Of a stretch of DNA of 64,000 nucleotides, positions 10,359 through 23,000 are shown one piece after another. The stretch's first letter is position 1. Each line of letters begins with the position of its first letter. Where the stretch lies: the NCBI GenBank assembly GCA_008711295.1, contig VUYV01000003.1:2305014-2369013 (forward strand), in the 5' to 3' direction. The position numbers and the translations under genes were made by a program. The notes below the pieces were generated by a model. That model searched no databases, was not told the origin of the DNA, and saw nothing but the letters and a program-made list of their open reading frames with translations. The stretch comes from Anarhynchus alexandrinus (taxonomy: Eukaryota; Chordata; Aves; Charadriiformes; Charadriidae).

Positions 10359-13300
10359 GTTTCAGAGAATATACAAGTTTTTATTCCAAATCCAAGTTCA
10401 CTATGGAAAGTAAGAGTATTTTCAACCTGGGTTACACATGGATTTTTTCAGAAATTCAGGGATTTGTGATGCTTTGGAAGTGGGGCTTGAGAGTCTAAAC
10501 AGGTAACAAACTGTGTCAACACTGACTCAAGAGAACACTGACATTTTTAAATAGGATAGTATTAACTTCATGAAGCCCTGAATTCCACAATACTTCCCTT
10601 TCTAGACATAATCCTATATACTACTACAGCATACCATTGCTCTGCATGGGCCTTCCAGATGGCCTTCATTGGCTTCAAGTTCTTTTACTACGAACAGGAA
10701 ACTGAAATTAGTTGTACAAGCAGCTACCTTCTTACAGCTCTACATTTTTGAGTGATGTTGTCCCCACAGCCCCCCGGTGCCCCTCACAGAAACCGATCAC
10801 TCAGTCACCAACATCATACACAATTTGTCCTCTTTTCACACAGCAGGAGCCCATGCTTTGCTGGAGGCCGCACTGGAGCAACTGACAGATGAATCTTAAT
10901 TCCCTTGCAATAGCCATTCCTTATCACATCCCTCCATGCTACTAACCTGTTCCGCTCAGTGCAGAGACCCTTTCTGTGTGCTCAGCTAGTTACACGTGTT
11001 GGCGATGATGAGTTTAACTGGCCACGGATCACTCCTGAGTCTCTGTTCTGATGGTAAATTTCATTTAGAGATGAAACATATTGCTGGTCTGAGTGAACAG
11101 GTAAGAAAAGAGCACTTTAAAGCTGCTTTGAACTACACAAATTAAAAAAGCAAGTAACAGTTGAGGCAGGATAGCAACACACTGATGGCATAAAATGGTT
11201 GCTAGCTGGGAGGCAATTAGTTTTTGTAACTCCAGTCTGATCGGGCATTCCAGAAAGCAAAAGTAAAATAAAAAACTTAATTTAAGTAGCTTAAAAACAA
11301 CAACTACTAAACTATTTTTAATTTTCCAGAAACACTGGGGTTTTGCAGCAACTGCAAGATGAAATACCCTACAGGAATTGGAAAGCCAAAATAGTAAATT
11401 GGCTTTCCTCAATGTTGTCAGAAGCTGATTTTCATCTCTTCATTTTGCTGATAAAGAAAGGTTAGAAATGCCTATTGTTTTCCACCCACAGCTTGGAAAA
11501 CAAGGCAATTTGAGACTCTGAACTCAGTGATTTTTCTTCCTATCACAAATGATCTATAAGTTTCATTACTCTATGATCTTTGATTCCTCAGGCAGAAGTT
11601 CTGTTATATAAAATAAGCCTCCTAGAAACCGAAACAAAACCAGACATGCACAGAATTCCAAGCAAACAAAAACATTTCAACACAAAGCCTTATTTCAGTT
11701 TATCTACTTCACTATGCTCTGCCTGTAGAGCTACTACCCATTGTCATCTTGCCAGCAGGTGTTATATTCATTCAATTGGTTCATTCTTAAGAGCAAGTAC
11801 TTTTCTTTAAAAAAGCAAAAACAAAAACCAAAAAAAACCTCCCAAACTCCTCACAATGAAGAACCAAGCAATCCAAACACCTGCCTCTGATAGCGTAAGC
11901 CATTTTCTTTTCATTGGCTGCCGCGCTGAAAGCTGGTTTTCATGCTCCTTGTATGTATGTTTTCTTGCTGCACTGGAGGAGAGGCACAATGACGTAACTT
12001 ACTGAAGATAAAGGTAAAAAGAACTTCAATATTTTTCCAAAAAGAAAAGCTGCAAAATAAGGCTTCCAGATTATAAATTTTCCTTGAGAGCTTAAGAAAA
12101 ACAGATCCGATTGCCCCTTTAACAGATTAGCTCCATTGGAAAGTATTCACTGTCCTCATTACTGAAGTGTTATCACGAAAAAAATTGGAAATATTTAACA
12201 ACTCAAGATGAGCGGTTTATTATCAATGACTTTTAATTCACTGTGGCCCCGTTCACAAATTGCTGTCATGATTAGTAAAGCAGCTAATTTGATATTCTTT
12301 TCAGCTGTTGCTCTCTGGGGATAAATAAAACAATTCAGTAGTTATAAACGTATAGATGGGTAAGTATAGCAAACTATCTAATGAACAGCAGCAGCACAGG
12401 TAAGCAGTGACTGCTCCTAAACTGGTTTTGATTTCTTAGCCTTTGTCAGGTATACTGACCAGATCAGAGAAGAATTGCTTTTAAAGAAAAGTATGAGAAG
12501 GTAAAAATACTGAGGAGGAAGGTTTCCTAGTTACTCAGATTATAATTTTAGACATATTTCCATGGCACAACAGAAAAATTTCTATGCAGAAACAGCAGTT
12601 TTGCTAGAACAGGAAGACAACTTGAAGTAGGCCCATTACATTTTGTTTTGTTTTGTTGTAACATAAAGCAGTTCATGACAACAGGAAACAACTAGTTCAT
12701 CTCAGGACTAAGAAGAAACCCATTGGCCATCTCCTGAAGCCGCTCCAAAATCCAAGAATTTTGTTTCAAAAAGGAGAAGAAAACACAAAACAAAGAAAAA
12801 ATATTTGAGATTCTGAAGTTTGTGTTTGTAGTAAGCAGAAAAATGAAACAACTCAAGAAACTAACAGGGGTTGAGACAGTAAATTGTCCTGCATGAGACT
12901 CAGATTTCAAACAGCTGTCTGCCCATTTTGGTATGCCAATTTGAATGGGCATTTCCCTACCTACAGAAATTTCTTAATCAGTGGAACATTAAGTTACTAC
13001 TTTTTCCTCATTATTACTCAGTATAATTATTATAAATGCTATATAAAATGAAAAATCCAGAAACAAGAACAGTTTGATGGAAATGGCACACAAATACGAA
13101 AACAAGAATATGAAAAATGAAATTGATGAAATGCTGAAAAAAACAGGTTTAAATCCTCATTCTCTCTGACTCAGAGAAGAAAACTTGAAACTATGTCTTT
13201 GAGATTCCTGCCTCAATTACTGAATGTTTTAGTGTGTGGGGATTTTCCAGCATAACCAAGTTTTGTCTCTCTCCTTTTTCACACTTCTAAATAGCTTTTT

Positions 13301-15069
13301 CATCTACTTATTTTATCTGCCTCCCCTCCTCTCCCTCCCATTTGCCTGCTGAATACAGGGAGAAAGGAGGATAAAGAAAAAAGCTAGGCATAATCTAAAA
13401 CAACAAAAGGTTTTGGTTTTTATTAAAGACAAAATTTAAACAAGACTTCTTGTATTAAAATACAAGTCTTAATTACAAATATTCAAGCATCCATCTGAAA
13501 AACAAAAAACCCTCAATCAACCAAGTTTCAAATTACTGACCTTAACATTGCATTGAGCTGAAACAGAAATATCTGTATTGCAGAAATACTAATCTAGAAA
13601 AAATTGTTGTCACAGCTATTTATCTCATAAAATGCCATTTTTAAGCGTTAGTGACCGTGGGAAAGCATCTGATTGATATTGAGACTATATATTTCCCGTT
13701 GCAAAAGACAACAGAAATATTTTATCAACAAAACCCCATGTTAAACCATGTATGCAATATGAAACCTTAATTAAACTATTCTGTTTCTGCAATAGTTTGT
13801 CATATAAGTGCTCTTGCTCTTGCTTCTCCCAAGCATTCATTTCTCCTTAAGAATATATCATTATATATTTACTTAAACCTGATAGGAACAATGGATTAAA
13901 AAATACAATTTCTTGGTCATTAAAAGCTGTTGATGTACGTGCTACTGATTTCTATTAGCTCTCTCAAACTGCTATGTGTTGAGGCACAAAAGGATAAAGA
14001 TGACTATATTACATTTTCTTTCAACTGATATATAGGAAAGAAAAAGAAACCTGGGCACAGATTAAGTAAATTAGAATTGTGTCCCTGAATTCAGTTTGAT
14101 GATGAATTCTTCACAGACTAGAGTCAGCTCCCGATGTTAGCTCAAGCTGAAATCAACTGAATTTATGTTTCAGTACTTCTTATTCGAAGGTGGTATTCCT
14201 CTGGTCCTCTTCTCAATCACTTGAGAAGTCTTGCTTTTAAACCTATTATTATATTTCCAGGAGGCAGTCAAAATGTCAATAATCAGTCAGAACAATATAC
14301 AATTATGACACCAATTCCAACCCTCTAATTAAAAAAAGAAATTGTTCTTGCTGTCTATCGAAAGCTTCACAATCGCTTTATCCAGGCTTGACATGTTCAC
14401 TGTGAATATACTGCTCTCTTTATTTCTATACAGTAAGAATGGCCAGCAAAACCTTTTCATAGTTTTATTTAAATACTAATGTCTCAAAATGGTTTTAAAA
14501 GCTTGTTTCCACCTTTTAAATTATAATTATTTGAGGCTCTGAATAAAATCCTTTGAAGTCTAATGAAGGAAACTCTATTGGTGTTACTGTTTTTTGAACA
14601 AAAGCATAGATGAATAGATACTTTACATTTTTTGGTTAAATTTAATAAAATGCAGTTTTGCAAAGAAGATGTTGGAATAATACTGCATTGCTATATTGTG
14701 AAGCACATGCATTATTCAACTTGCATTTGGAAGATTAATTCAGAATATAGCACACTCAGAAATATATGATAAAGTAGTAAAAGTAACATTTCCAAAGACA
14801 GCCTCTAATGTTACATAGATATTTTTGTCACCAAAGCCAGTCATACACTCAGACAGTTTGCTCACACAAATGCAATCATTCTTGCAGAGAATTAAAAAAA
14901 AAAAAATGTCCACTTCAAAATTTTACTTGAAGAAACGCAAAAATGCTATACCTTCTCTCTCAAGCTACAAATGGGAGGTTAAGTGGATTTTCTGAACACA
15001 AACAGAGAGGACACTTAAGAATCCAGCCCTCCCCTTACGCAAAAGAAATGCAGGTACAGCTGGAAGTAG
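10359..15069. other. AT-rich DNA, nothing recognised
   Basis: No transposon, RNA gene or convincing coding segment was seen. There are A runs (about 14893-14906) and a TTTTG repeat near 12645. Open frames up to 115 codons exist on the minus strand (11065-11412) but show no motif. Confidence 0.6.
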
Positions 15070-15400
15070 GGGCTTCCCTGTTTATTTAACCAAAGATCCT
15101 ACGTATGAAGGCTTTTCCATGGGCAAACGGCATGCACGCAGGCCTGGTGCAAGCAGTTCGTGGTCCACAGCGACAAAGTAACCTTTTGTGAAGTGAGAGC
15201 AGCTAACTGAGGAAGTAGGCAAAACCAAGTCCAACCGCAGACAGCTGGGCAGGGCAGTGCCGATGAACAGCAAATGGACAAGTTCATCAAAAGATGCTAT
15301 AAGGCCAACGTATCTAGCACTTTTGGGGAGAAGACAAGTCGCACAGCAGTGGAAACTGGGCTGCTGACAGAGCAGCTCCACTGGAAGACAGTCAGGTATG
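15070..15400. other. GC-richer patch with open frames on both strands
   Basis: This segment is richer in G and C than its surroundings and contains CpGs. A plus-strand frame starting at an ATG at 15274 reads MDKFIKRCYKANVSSTFGEK and then TSRTAVETGLLTEQLHWKTV. It runs into AGTCAGGTATGTG near 15390, which resembles a splice donor. A 99-codon minus-strand frame overlaps it. I do not recognise either peptide. It could be a decayed repeat, a noncoding exon or chance. Confidence 0.3.
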
Positions 15401-15759
15401 TGCTGAACATCAAAGATAAACCCCCAGAGGCTACCTTTCTTCCATTTTTTTTTAAAGTAATTTCTTACTTGTCTACCACTGTATTACTTAATGAAAGAGA
15501 AGGACAAGAGACAAAAAGATGAGGCTACACATGAAGTGGTCAAACACAGTGCTGAAACTGGAAAAAAATGAGATTCTTCACAGTCTTTCAACTGAAATAT
15601 TAATAGGTATTGAAACATACCGCATTTTAATCCATAAACTGATAGTATCTCTCAAACTCTCCATTCTGCGACTCTTCAAAGGAAACTTGAGAATTCTGTT
15701 TCCTGCTATAAAGAGAACAGCAGCCAAGCCTTTTGTACTCATTTCAACCGGACAGTCCT

Positions 15760-16050
15760 AACCCTTTACATCCTGGCACTGCTGCACCCTCCTGTCCCAC
15801 GACCTGGTGCGTTGATCAGTGTGGGCTGAACCACCTGCAGCCCTCGAGCCCACTGTGCTGGGGCACGGCGCAGGCGGGCCACCCCAGTGTGTCGACGAGG
15901 CCAGATGTGGACTAACAGCAGTCCCATAAAGGGAGCATTTCTCAGCTGTACACTTACACTCCGGCTTCGTACACGTCTCAGGAGGTGATGCAAATGCAAC
16001 ATATGGATGCACAGGGAACCACAGGTCTTGCTGTCCCATGGGTCAGGTGC
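15760..16050. other. CpG-clustered GC-rich patch
   Basis: By direct reading, eleven CpGs lie between about 15798 and 15976 (for example GGCACGGCGCAGGCGGGCC and GTCGACGAGG), while the flanking kilobases have few. It contains open frames on both strands with no recognised motif. It is much too short and isolated to call a promoter island. It could be a young or unmethylated insertion, a fragment of an unrecognised retroelement, or a small regulatory element. Confidence 0.35.
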
Positions 16051-17429
16051 TCATCTGTCATGCTGCCATTAACACAGAAGAAGGTGTACAGTCTGCACTT
16101 ATTCAGTGTGTTATGGTGCGTTGTTTTCAAAGCAGGAAGCACTTAAACTTCAACCTCAATTCTGGTCACCAGGGACACAAAGAAAGAGGGGTGCCTCAAG
16201 AGTTGGAGAGTGTAAAATTATATCTATTACACTGCTTATCTCCTTTTCAGTGCAACCTCTACCATTAAACAAAACTAACTAGTCAGATGCCCTTTGCATC
16301 TTTAAGTTAGATAAATTAATGATGGGCAGGGAACAAATCTTTCCAAAACTAATTCATTACTGAGACATATTTGGTAACTTTATCTGTTGTGCTTTTAACC
16401 AAGTGTAAATCTCAAACCCACTAAATTTCAATTTAATGTTTGCAAGGTCATTCATTATGGTAATTTACAACCTTATGTCACAATGTAACTGCTGGATCTT
16501 TTTGAATGTAGGCATCTGACAATCTACAAAACAAGAACAAAGGCTGATAATATGATGTGGTATTCTTAAAATGGAAAATATATCTTCCAATATTTGTCCT
16601 ATGATTTTCCACCTTTAAACATATTCTGTTGAAATATGCATCAACTTGTCAGTTACAGAGCAAAACCCAGTTAATTCTCTTAAAACTATCAACATCTTTT
16701 GCATCTGTGTAAGATCATAGTAAAGAATAACTACCATCAGATGTGCATGGTCTGTTTTAGGGGGCATTTTTTATTCTTTTTGGAAGAACTTCAATCTATT
16801 AATAAATCAACAGAGCAAAAACCCATTTCATACAAGATACTACCTAGTTCACTCAGTACTGATTCTAACACTCATTTCCATAATTTCCATAAAAGCTGGT
16901 AACTGAGACAAGCCATATAGGAAAGATCAATAATACACATAGTACAGTGAAAATAAACAATACAGGATGGCTTTAGAAGGTAATGGTTGGGAGGAGCCCC
17001 TAATGCATCCAACAGCCACACGTAGTTCTACAGCTGAAATCTCTTCCAAATACCAGTGATGCATGAATTTATCACTCTCTACACAAAGATTGGCAGAGCT
17101 TTTTTGTTTTAACTCATGTACGTGTTCTCCTATAAATAACCTCTACTTAGAAATTTACTAGGTGTTATTACCTGTGACGGTGACTCCCACAGACTATTTT
17201 ACATGTTGCACAAAGAAATATTTTCATCCACTTGAAATGTAATATATTAATTGGAAAGTACCCTATCTATAAAGTGTAAAAAGGAGGGTTGTTTTGTGGG
17301 TTTTTTTGGTAACTTCTGAAACATGGCTACAACCTCTACTGAAATTTACAATATTTAATATTTCAGTAATAATTGCAAAGGTAAAATTTTCCTAATTTTA
17401 AAAGACGGCATAAAAAAATCGAAAAGACA
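16051..17429. other. AT-rich DNA, nothing recognised
   Basis: No recognisable transposon or coding segment was seen. All frames are closed at short intervals. Confidence 0.55.
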
Positions 17430-18000
17430 ATTACTGCATTGCCAAAACAGTCTCTGGGCAAGTACCTTTTAATGAACAAATATAACTTATAATATGTGGA
17501 ATATAGTTTAAGATCTTTTCAACTGCAAAGTATAATCATCTTGTGGGGGCATGCCTCATTATTTCCTGGCATTCAATGCTGACAAAATGAAATATCTCCT
17601 GCAATTCTGAAACTGTTTTGGCAGGTGGGGAAAAATGATTGAAAACTTTGGTTACACAACCTTCAAGATCAAATGATGAGTTACGTCTATTGTACTTTAC
17701 TGTATTGCGCAGTACAGAAAATGAGCAATTAACTGTAAGCAAATATTCATTATAATTCTCCAGTAATTTACACAGGGAGTAATTTCTCACAAAGTTAAAC
17801 AAATCAGTTTTATATTTTGATCGTAAATCTTTTTCATATTTTCCCCATGCTTTTACTGCTGTCTTGAAATTTTTCATCTGTATTCCAACATAAAATATTC
17901 TTTAATATTTTGATACTTTCGTTGGAAGCATCAGTGATGTGAAAGAAAAGTATACTCTTTTTCAGCCAAATTTATCATAATTTTTGCAACTAAAAGAGGA
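17430..18000 (-). mobile_element. Decayed hAT-type transposase remnant
   Basis: The minus-strand frame 17877-17536 (113 codons from an ATG) reads MKNFKTAVKAWGKYEKDLR, then LLTVNCSFSVLRNTVKYN, DLEGCVTKVFNHF and SELQEIFHFVSIECQEIMRH, ending APTR and a TGA. In vertebrate hAT-derived transposases the matching region has a conserved cysteine and HN-containing segment, then a block ending in TRWLSL. The stop here falls exactly on the tryptophan codon of TRW. Reading past it continues with plausible homology (AVEKILNYIPHI, then SYICSLKGTCPETV) to about 17436. Upstream, another frame reads FFHITDASNESIKIL, resembling the DASNKG block of the same family, so a frameshift separates it from the main frame. 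The element is broken by at least one stop and one frameshift. I see no terminal inverted repeats. It could alternatively be a pseudogene of a domesticated hAT gene. Confidence 0.65.
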
Positions 18001-21000
18001 ACCAATATGCTGTTGGTAATACACAAAGCAGTTCCTCCTACATCCACCATCACCAGAAGGTATTGTTTTCACAGGTGAATGTCAGAAAACAAAACTACTT
18101 GTTTTACCATCTTAATCAAATAATCTGTTTTGGTGACTGTGGATCACACTGTCATACGGTTTTATTGTGTCTGCAGAAGATACCTAATTTTCTGTATTTT
18201 CACATTTCTTAGAAACAATTACCACTTTCACCATTTTGCATCTTAAAAGATACACCAGAATTATTTTTATCGCCTAGTTCCATCTCAGATTCCACAATGC
18301 AGACTTCTCTAGACAAAGCTCAGAAAAAGCCTTACAGAAGCTATTGTTTTCTCAACTTATCCATGCAAAGTCTTTTTTCCACTAATTTAAAAAAAAAAAA
18401 AAGAAAAAAAGCAAAGTTTCTTATTGTTTATTTTAGGGAATGAAAGTAGAGGGAAGAGAGAGAAGACAGATGGAAAGGAACATGAGGGAGGAATGGTTCA
18501 CCTTGGAATGCAACTTAACCTACTAAAATTGAGTAAGTTTTGGACTCAATTGTAGTTTAGGATCACAGTGCTGAACACCTTTTATGTGGTAGGATAATAC
18601 AAAGCATATTGTGTGTCTGTATTCCATCACACAAATACTTAGCTGTGCAAAACATGCAGTATAAAATAAAAAGCCTGATCACAGAAAGCAATCCTAATTA
18701 CTATTCTTCTAGATGGAATAAATATACTGGAAAATGCACTTCAAATGAATTTTTCATTTCATTTAAGGGTTGAAAACACTTCTCCTTGAAGTTTCTGATG
18801 ACACAAAGGAATCTTCGCTTTTAAAGCTACTTTGTAAGCACTACTTGAGGTCTAGGACACAAGGTGATCTAAACATCAGCAAGAGATTCTTGGGAAACAG
18901 AAAAGTAGCTCAGACTCATTTATTCAAAAGTCCTTCAGGACAGGTAAAAGCTTATAGTACCCTCCTCCATTATTTCTAGTTCTTTGCATCATGAGCTAGC
19001 ATTTTCAGTTCACAAGCAATGTTCCTAGTTTAGGGTATGCATCAGTCTCCACCAATTTTGGAAGTTGTCCTTCACCTCACTCATTCTTTGATACTTTCAC
19101 CAAGCCCCTGTATTAAGCTCAAAGGAAGCTCGCTTCTTTTCCCAGTTCTAGTGCATTGCTTTAACCCTCTCCTTCTACATACTCCTCAGTACCCGGAAAA
19201 CATTCAGATCACGTAACAGCAAAACAGGGTAGCATCTTTCTTCATTGATATGCTGCTGAGCTGAAAGAAAATTTGCAAAGAACTCTGATAAGACCTTCAC
19301 CTCGAAAATTCCAGGGTCTGGTAGGAAAAGCTGACTTGCTACCCACATTTAACATTCCTCTCACACACACACACTACTCATTGAGCTTGGTGTCTTTATA
19401 TAGGAAAGTATTTGTTGGTTACATATGTATTAATCTTCTAGAAGTTGTTTCCCTGGCATGCCACGTCCTTCCAAGGTAAAAAGCGCAAAATGAGGCACTC
19501 AGAGGAAAAAATGCATTTTAGGAGACAAAGACTAAAACATGAAGCCACAATTTTATTTTAAAACACTGCCACAATTTTATTTCAGATGTAAAAATTGTTT
19601 GGGTTTGGAAATGCTAAATGAGAACTTTTTGTTTTTCTTTGTACTTTGTGAATTGCAGGTTTAATTAAAAATAAGTTACTTCAGACATAATTATATGCAG
19701 AAAACCTGTCTCAATCAACAATTACAGTGCTCACTGTCACTCTTCAAAGATTTGATTAATCAATACAGCTTTCACTTATTTGTGTAATGGATGAATTAAA
19801 TAAGGACTGTCTTCAAAAAGAAAGAACACCAAATAGAACTGAGGGATTTAACAACCATCTCAGGTACCATAGAGAAAAGTATTTTTTCAGTAGATCTTAG
19901 GGCTGGGATGAAAGGAAAATGTCACAATGCATTCCTCAATTCACTAATGGAAGAAAACAAAAAAAGCCACCCAGCACGTCAATCTTTCCATCTTCTCATA
20001 TATAAAGTCTGATGTTCTCATTAAAAAGAAATCTAGTTAACAAGTTCCTACTTTTCCTTCTTACCAACTTGCCCGTCCTATTGATGGTATTTAGAGTTCT
20101 GTATAATTTCCCAGCTATATGTGATACTCACAACTCCTTTTCTGCTGTCAGTCTCGTCCACTACAAATGATTTCTTCCTTTCCAAAGGCCAACAGGCCAG
20201 ATATTCTCACCTCACTATGCTCCGTCTCATTTATGTCCAGATTTTCTTGTTATTGATTGTATTCTTCTGTGTGAGCTGGGATTGTAACAGCTTCTTTCAG
20301 AATATCCTTGCTCATCAACAAGAAGAACTGACAGCTAAATGAAATGAAACTCTTGCAGGGCCGAAATTATGGCAAGAGATTATTTTATGTTGCTTGGAAC
20401 TATCTGAAGAAACATGAACACAAAAGGAAAAAGGTGACCCATTTTAAAAGTGTTTACATTCATTTTAATGTGAAAAATGTTTCAAAGACAGCTTTATCAC
20501 ATTATATTGGTACTGATACCATTGTATACGACATTAGTACATAGTGTGTGTACAGGGCAAGTCTGTTACAGGACTTTCTTTGTATGCAAAGTGACTCTTT
20601 TCAAATACAGTAGAGTATAACATTTCTCACATTAAGAAAATTAATGTTCTGTAACAGTTAATTAGGTAATGAGACCAGATTACTTGGTAACAGTAAATAT
20701 CCTTGTATTATTCAAATTCAAACACTTAAATCAATAGAAATTTAAAAAAAAATATATAATTTGCATGTTAAATAGCCATCAAGTAGCATTTAAAGTAATG
20801 GTAGGTTACGATACATCTCAACCAATATAGACATCTTGTTTAGGAATCCCTTTCAGCCTTCAACTAAGGTCTTTTCAACGAATAGGAATAAAAACACAAA
20901 GCAAGTCACTATTATTACTGTATTGCTTCTGCTTACTTACAGCAGAGAATATAGTATCTCTATTCATATTTGTCACCAGTGATAAAATCATCACCTTCAG

Positions 21001-21661
21001 GATTAGCTTCTGCCCTCCGTGAAAGTTACTTTGAATTAATTTCTACTCAAGAAGTATTAGTTTAGCCATATTTCAGGCTGTATTTTGTTGCTTGTTGCTT
21101 CATGTGAATGGCCCTTTCTTATGTATAAAACCCATTTCTAATAGTAGGTTCCCATGTACTTTCTTTCTCAAGCGAAGTGCTCCGTAGCTCATTATGATAA
21201 ATTAGGGAAGCTTGCAGAGGCCACAAAGTGGCAGCTGTCCATAGGAGGAGCGCTGCGTCACTCAGCAGACTTTCCAGTGGCTCTTGATGGGTTATTCACT
21301 ATACTTCCTTTAGAAAAAGCAGCTTCTGACTTCACGTGCTACTCCCAGGCAGCTGCACTGTAAGACTGGAAGAGTTAATCTACTCTGTCATCATTAGTAC
21401 TGACAAGGATTTAAGTGGCTGAGCTTTCAGAGAAAAAGGTAACAGTGAGTGGGAAGAAATTCCTTGTCCGTCCTTCAGATTTTTAATAAACAAAGAAACC
21501 AAGCTCTGACCTTGATGGTCATTAAAGATACCACAATGCCTAACATTTCTGTTTCTCCTGAATACTTAGATGTATGCAATATATATTACCGAGTTTAATT
21601 ATATTTCAAAGTATTGCCAAAGCTGGAAAATTCCTTCAGATATTTTTCGGTCCTGATGACC
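18001..21661. other. AT-rich DNA, nothing recognised
   Basis: It contains A-rich homopolymers (about 18389-18409) and a short CA run near 19364-19375. No coding segment or transposon was recognised. A somewhat GC-richer bit at 21170-21360 carries a short open frame without motif. Confidence 0.55.
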
Positions 21662-22033
21662 TGTGATGGGTTGACCTTGGCTGGCTGCTCTCTCACTCTT
21701 CCTCCTTCTCAAGAGGACAGGGGGAGAAAATAAGATGAAGAAAAATTTGTGGGTCAAGACAATGACAGGGAGATCCCTTACGAATCACTGCGATGGGGCG
21801 AAACAGACTAGACTGGAGAAAAAGTAATTTTAACTTATTGCCATTAAAACTCCAGTAGGATGGTGAGAAACAAAGACAAACAGCTAATACATCTTCCAAA
21901 TCTCCCCTTCTTTTCCCCAGGCTTAACTTCGCTGCCGACTCCTTTACTGCCTCTCCCTGAGGAGCGCAGTGGGAGTCGGGGCTGCGGGCAGCCCATAGCA
22001 GCTCCTCTCTGCTGCTCCTGCCTCCTTTTTCAT
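21662..22033 (-). mobile_element. Endogenous retrovirus LTR fragment, U5 end at left
   Basis: The sequence begins TGTGATGGGTTGACCTTGG, the complement of the ...AACCCATCACA end of a bird endogenous retrovirus LTR family. It then follows that family through GGACAGGGGGAGAAAA, GGGTCAAGACAATGACAGGG, GGCGAAACAGACTAGACTGG and the GC-rich U3-side segment. The LTR therefore lies on the minus strand, with its 3' terminus at 21662 and truncation at the right. It stops exactly where a second LTR in the opposite orientation starts. The remnants at 37381-37885 and 38489-38675 belong to a similar family. No internal retroviral genes are adjacent. Confidence 0.75.
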
Positions 22034-22455
22034 TGTTCAGGTTTGAGGTAAAACAGAACCAACTTTCCGTTCAGGAATATTACTTTTTAGCTAGGCGTCT
22101 TCTAACTACTGAAATTAACAGCATATTGTGCAGAAACTGTTCCCTCTCAGAGTGATAAGACCTATGTTTATAGCCCATGCCCAGGCATGGTATGCAGAGA
22201 GGGTCTTGCTTATACTTATTGCTATAACACCCAAGGCCATATAACTTTGCTATTTGCCCCATTGGAGGGTCAGAAGTGGAAAAGCACAGTGGGGTCCCAC
22301 CTGTGGGGAGGAGCAGACAGGACAGGTGACCCAAAACTGACCCACAGGGTATTCCATCCCATCTGCCTCATGCTCAGTATAAAAGCTGAGGGATCAAAGG
22401 GTCAGCCCTCTTTCTTCAATGGCCAGTGTCCAAGGAGGACCAGACCTTTTAAAGT
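22034..22455 (+). mobile_element. Endogenous retrovirus LTR fragment with TATA box
   Basis: This plus-strand LTR fragment starts TGTTCAGGTTTGAGGTAAAA and contains an avian LTR U3 region. That includes AAGACCTATGTTTATAGCCC, the GGGTCTTGCTTATACTTATT stretch and GTGACCCAAAACTGACCC, leading into TCAGTATAAAAGCTG with TATAAAA at 22378-22384. Downstream are about 70 bp of transcribed-region sequence before the similarity is lost near 22455. The R/U5 end with its polyadenylation site is missing. The left edge abuts the minus-strand LTR, so it may have inserted into or recombined with it. Confidence 0.7.
22378..22384 (+). promoter_or_regulatory. TATA box of the plus-strand LTR
   Basis: TATAAAA lies in the usual LTR context TGCTCAGTATAAAAGCTG. 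It would direct rightward transcription if active. Activity cannot be judged from sequence. Confidence 0.55.
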
Positions 22456-23000
22456 GAAATGAATTACTTTTTATGGTTTGATTTTTTTTGGCATTAAGTA
22501 TATACTGACATATGAAATTGCATTAGGACGTAAATTATTTTGTTTGAGAGAGAAGCAAAGTTCAATAGTTCTGTTTTTCATAAAAAAGATTCAGGTTTTG
22601 AATGCTGAATCAGGCACAGTGTATTCCTGTTTTCAGAGAAAGCCACTCTCTCACAGAGGGACACTCTCACAATCTTAAAACATCCCAAGGGCTCTCAGGT
22701 CAGTGACCTAAAACACAGCACTGCTGCTTCCAACAGTATATTGTTCTTCTCCAACTACTTCTTATCGACACTTTCCTTTCAACAAGCCTCCCATCTTGTC
22801 TTGATATCAATAACATTTAAGTCCAAAGATTTCAAAGTATTTTTTAATATTAAAGGAAAGCAAGTTCAACATCTACCTTCCAAGCTACATACAGTATCCT
22901 TATTACTGTGCCTCAAGACCTTTTTTTTTAAAAATGTGTCTATGTACCTTAACATGAATATAGGAATTAAATGTGTTTTGAAAAGAACAGTTTGGGTGAC
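22456..23000. other. Spacer between two LTR-like segments
   Basis: This is AT-rich sequence without recognised retroviral genes or other repeats. A 113-codon frame at 22741-23082 runs into the next LTR and has no motif. Confidence 0.5.
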
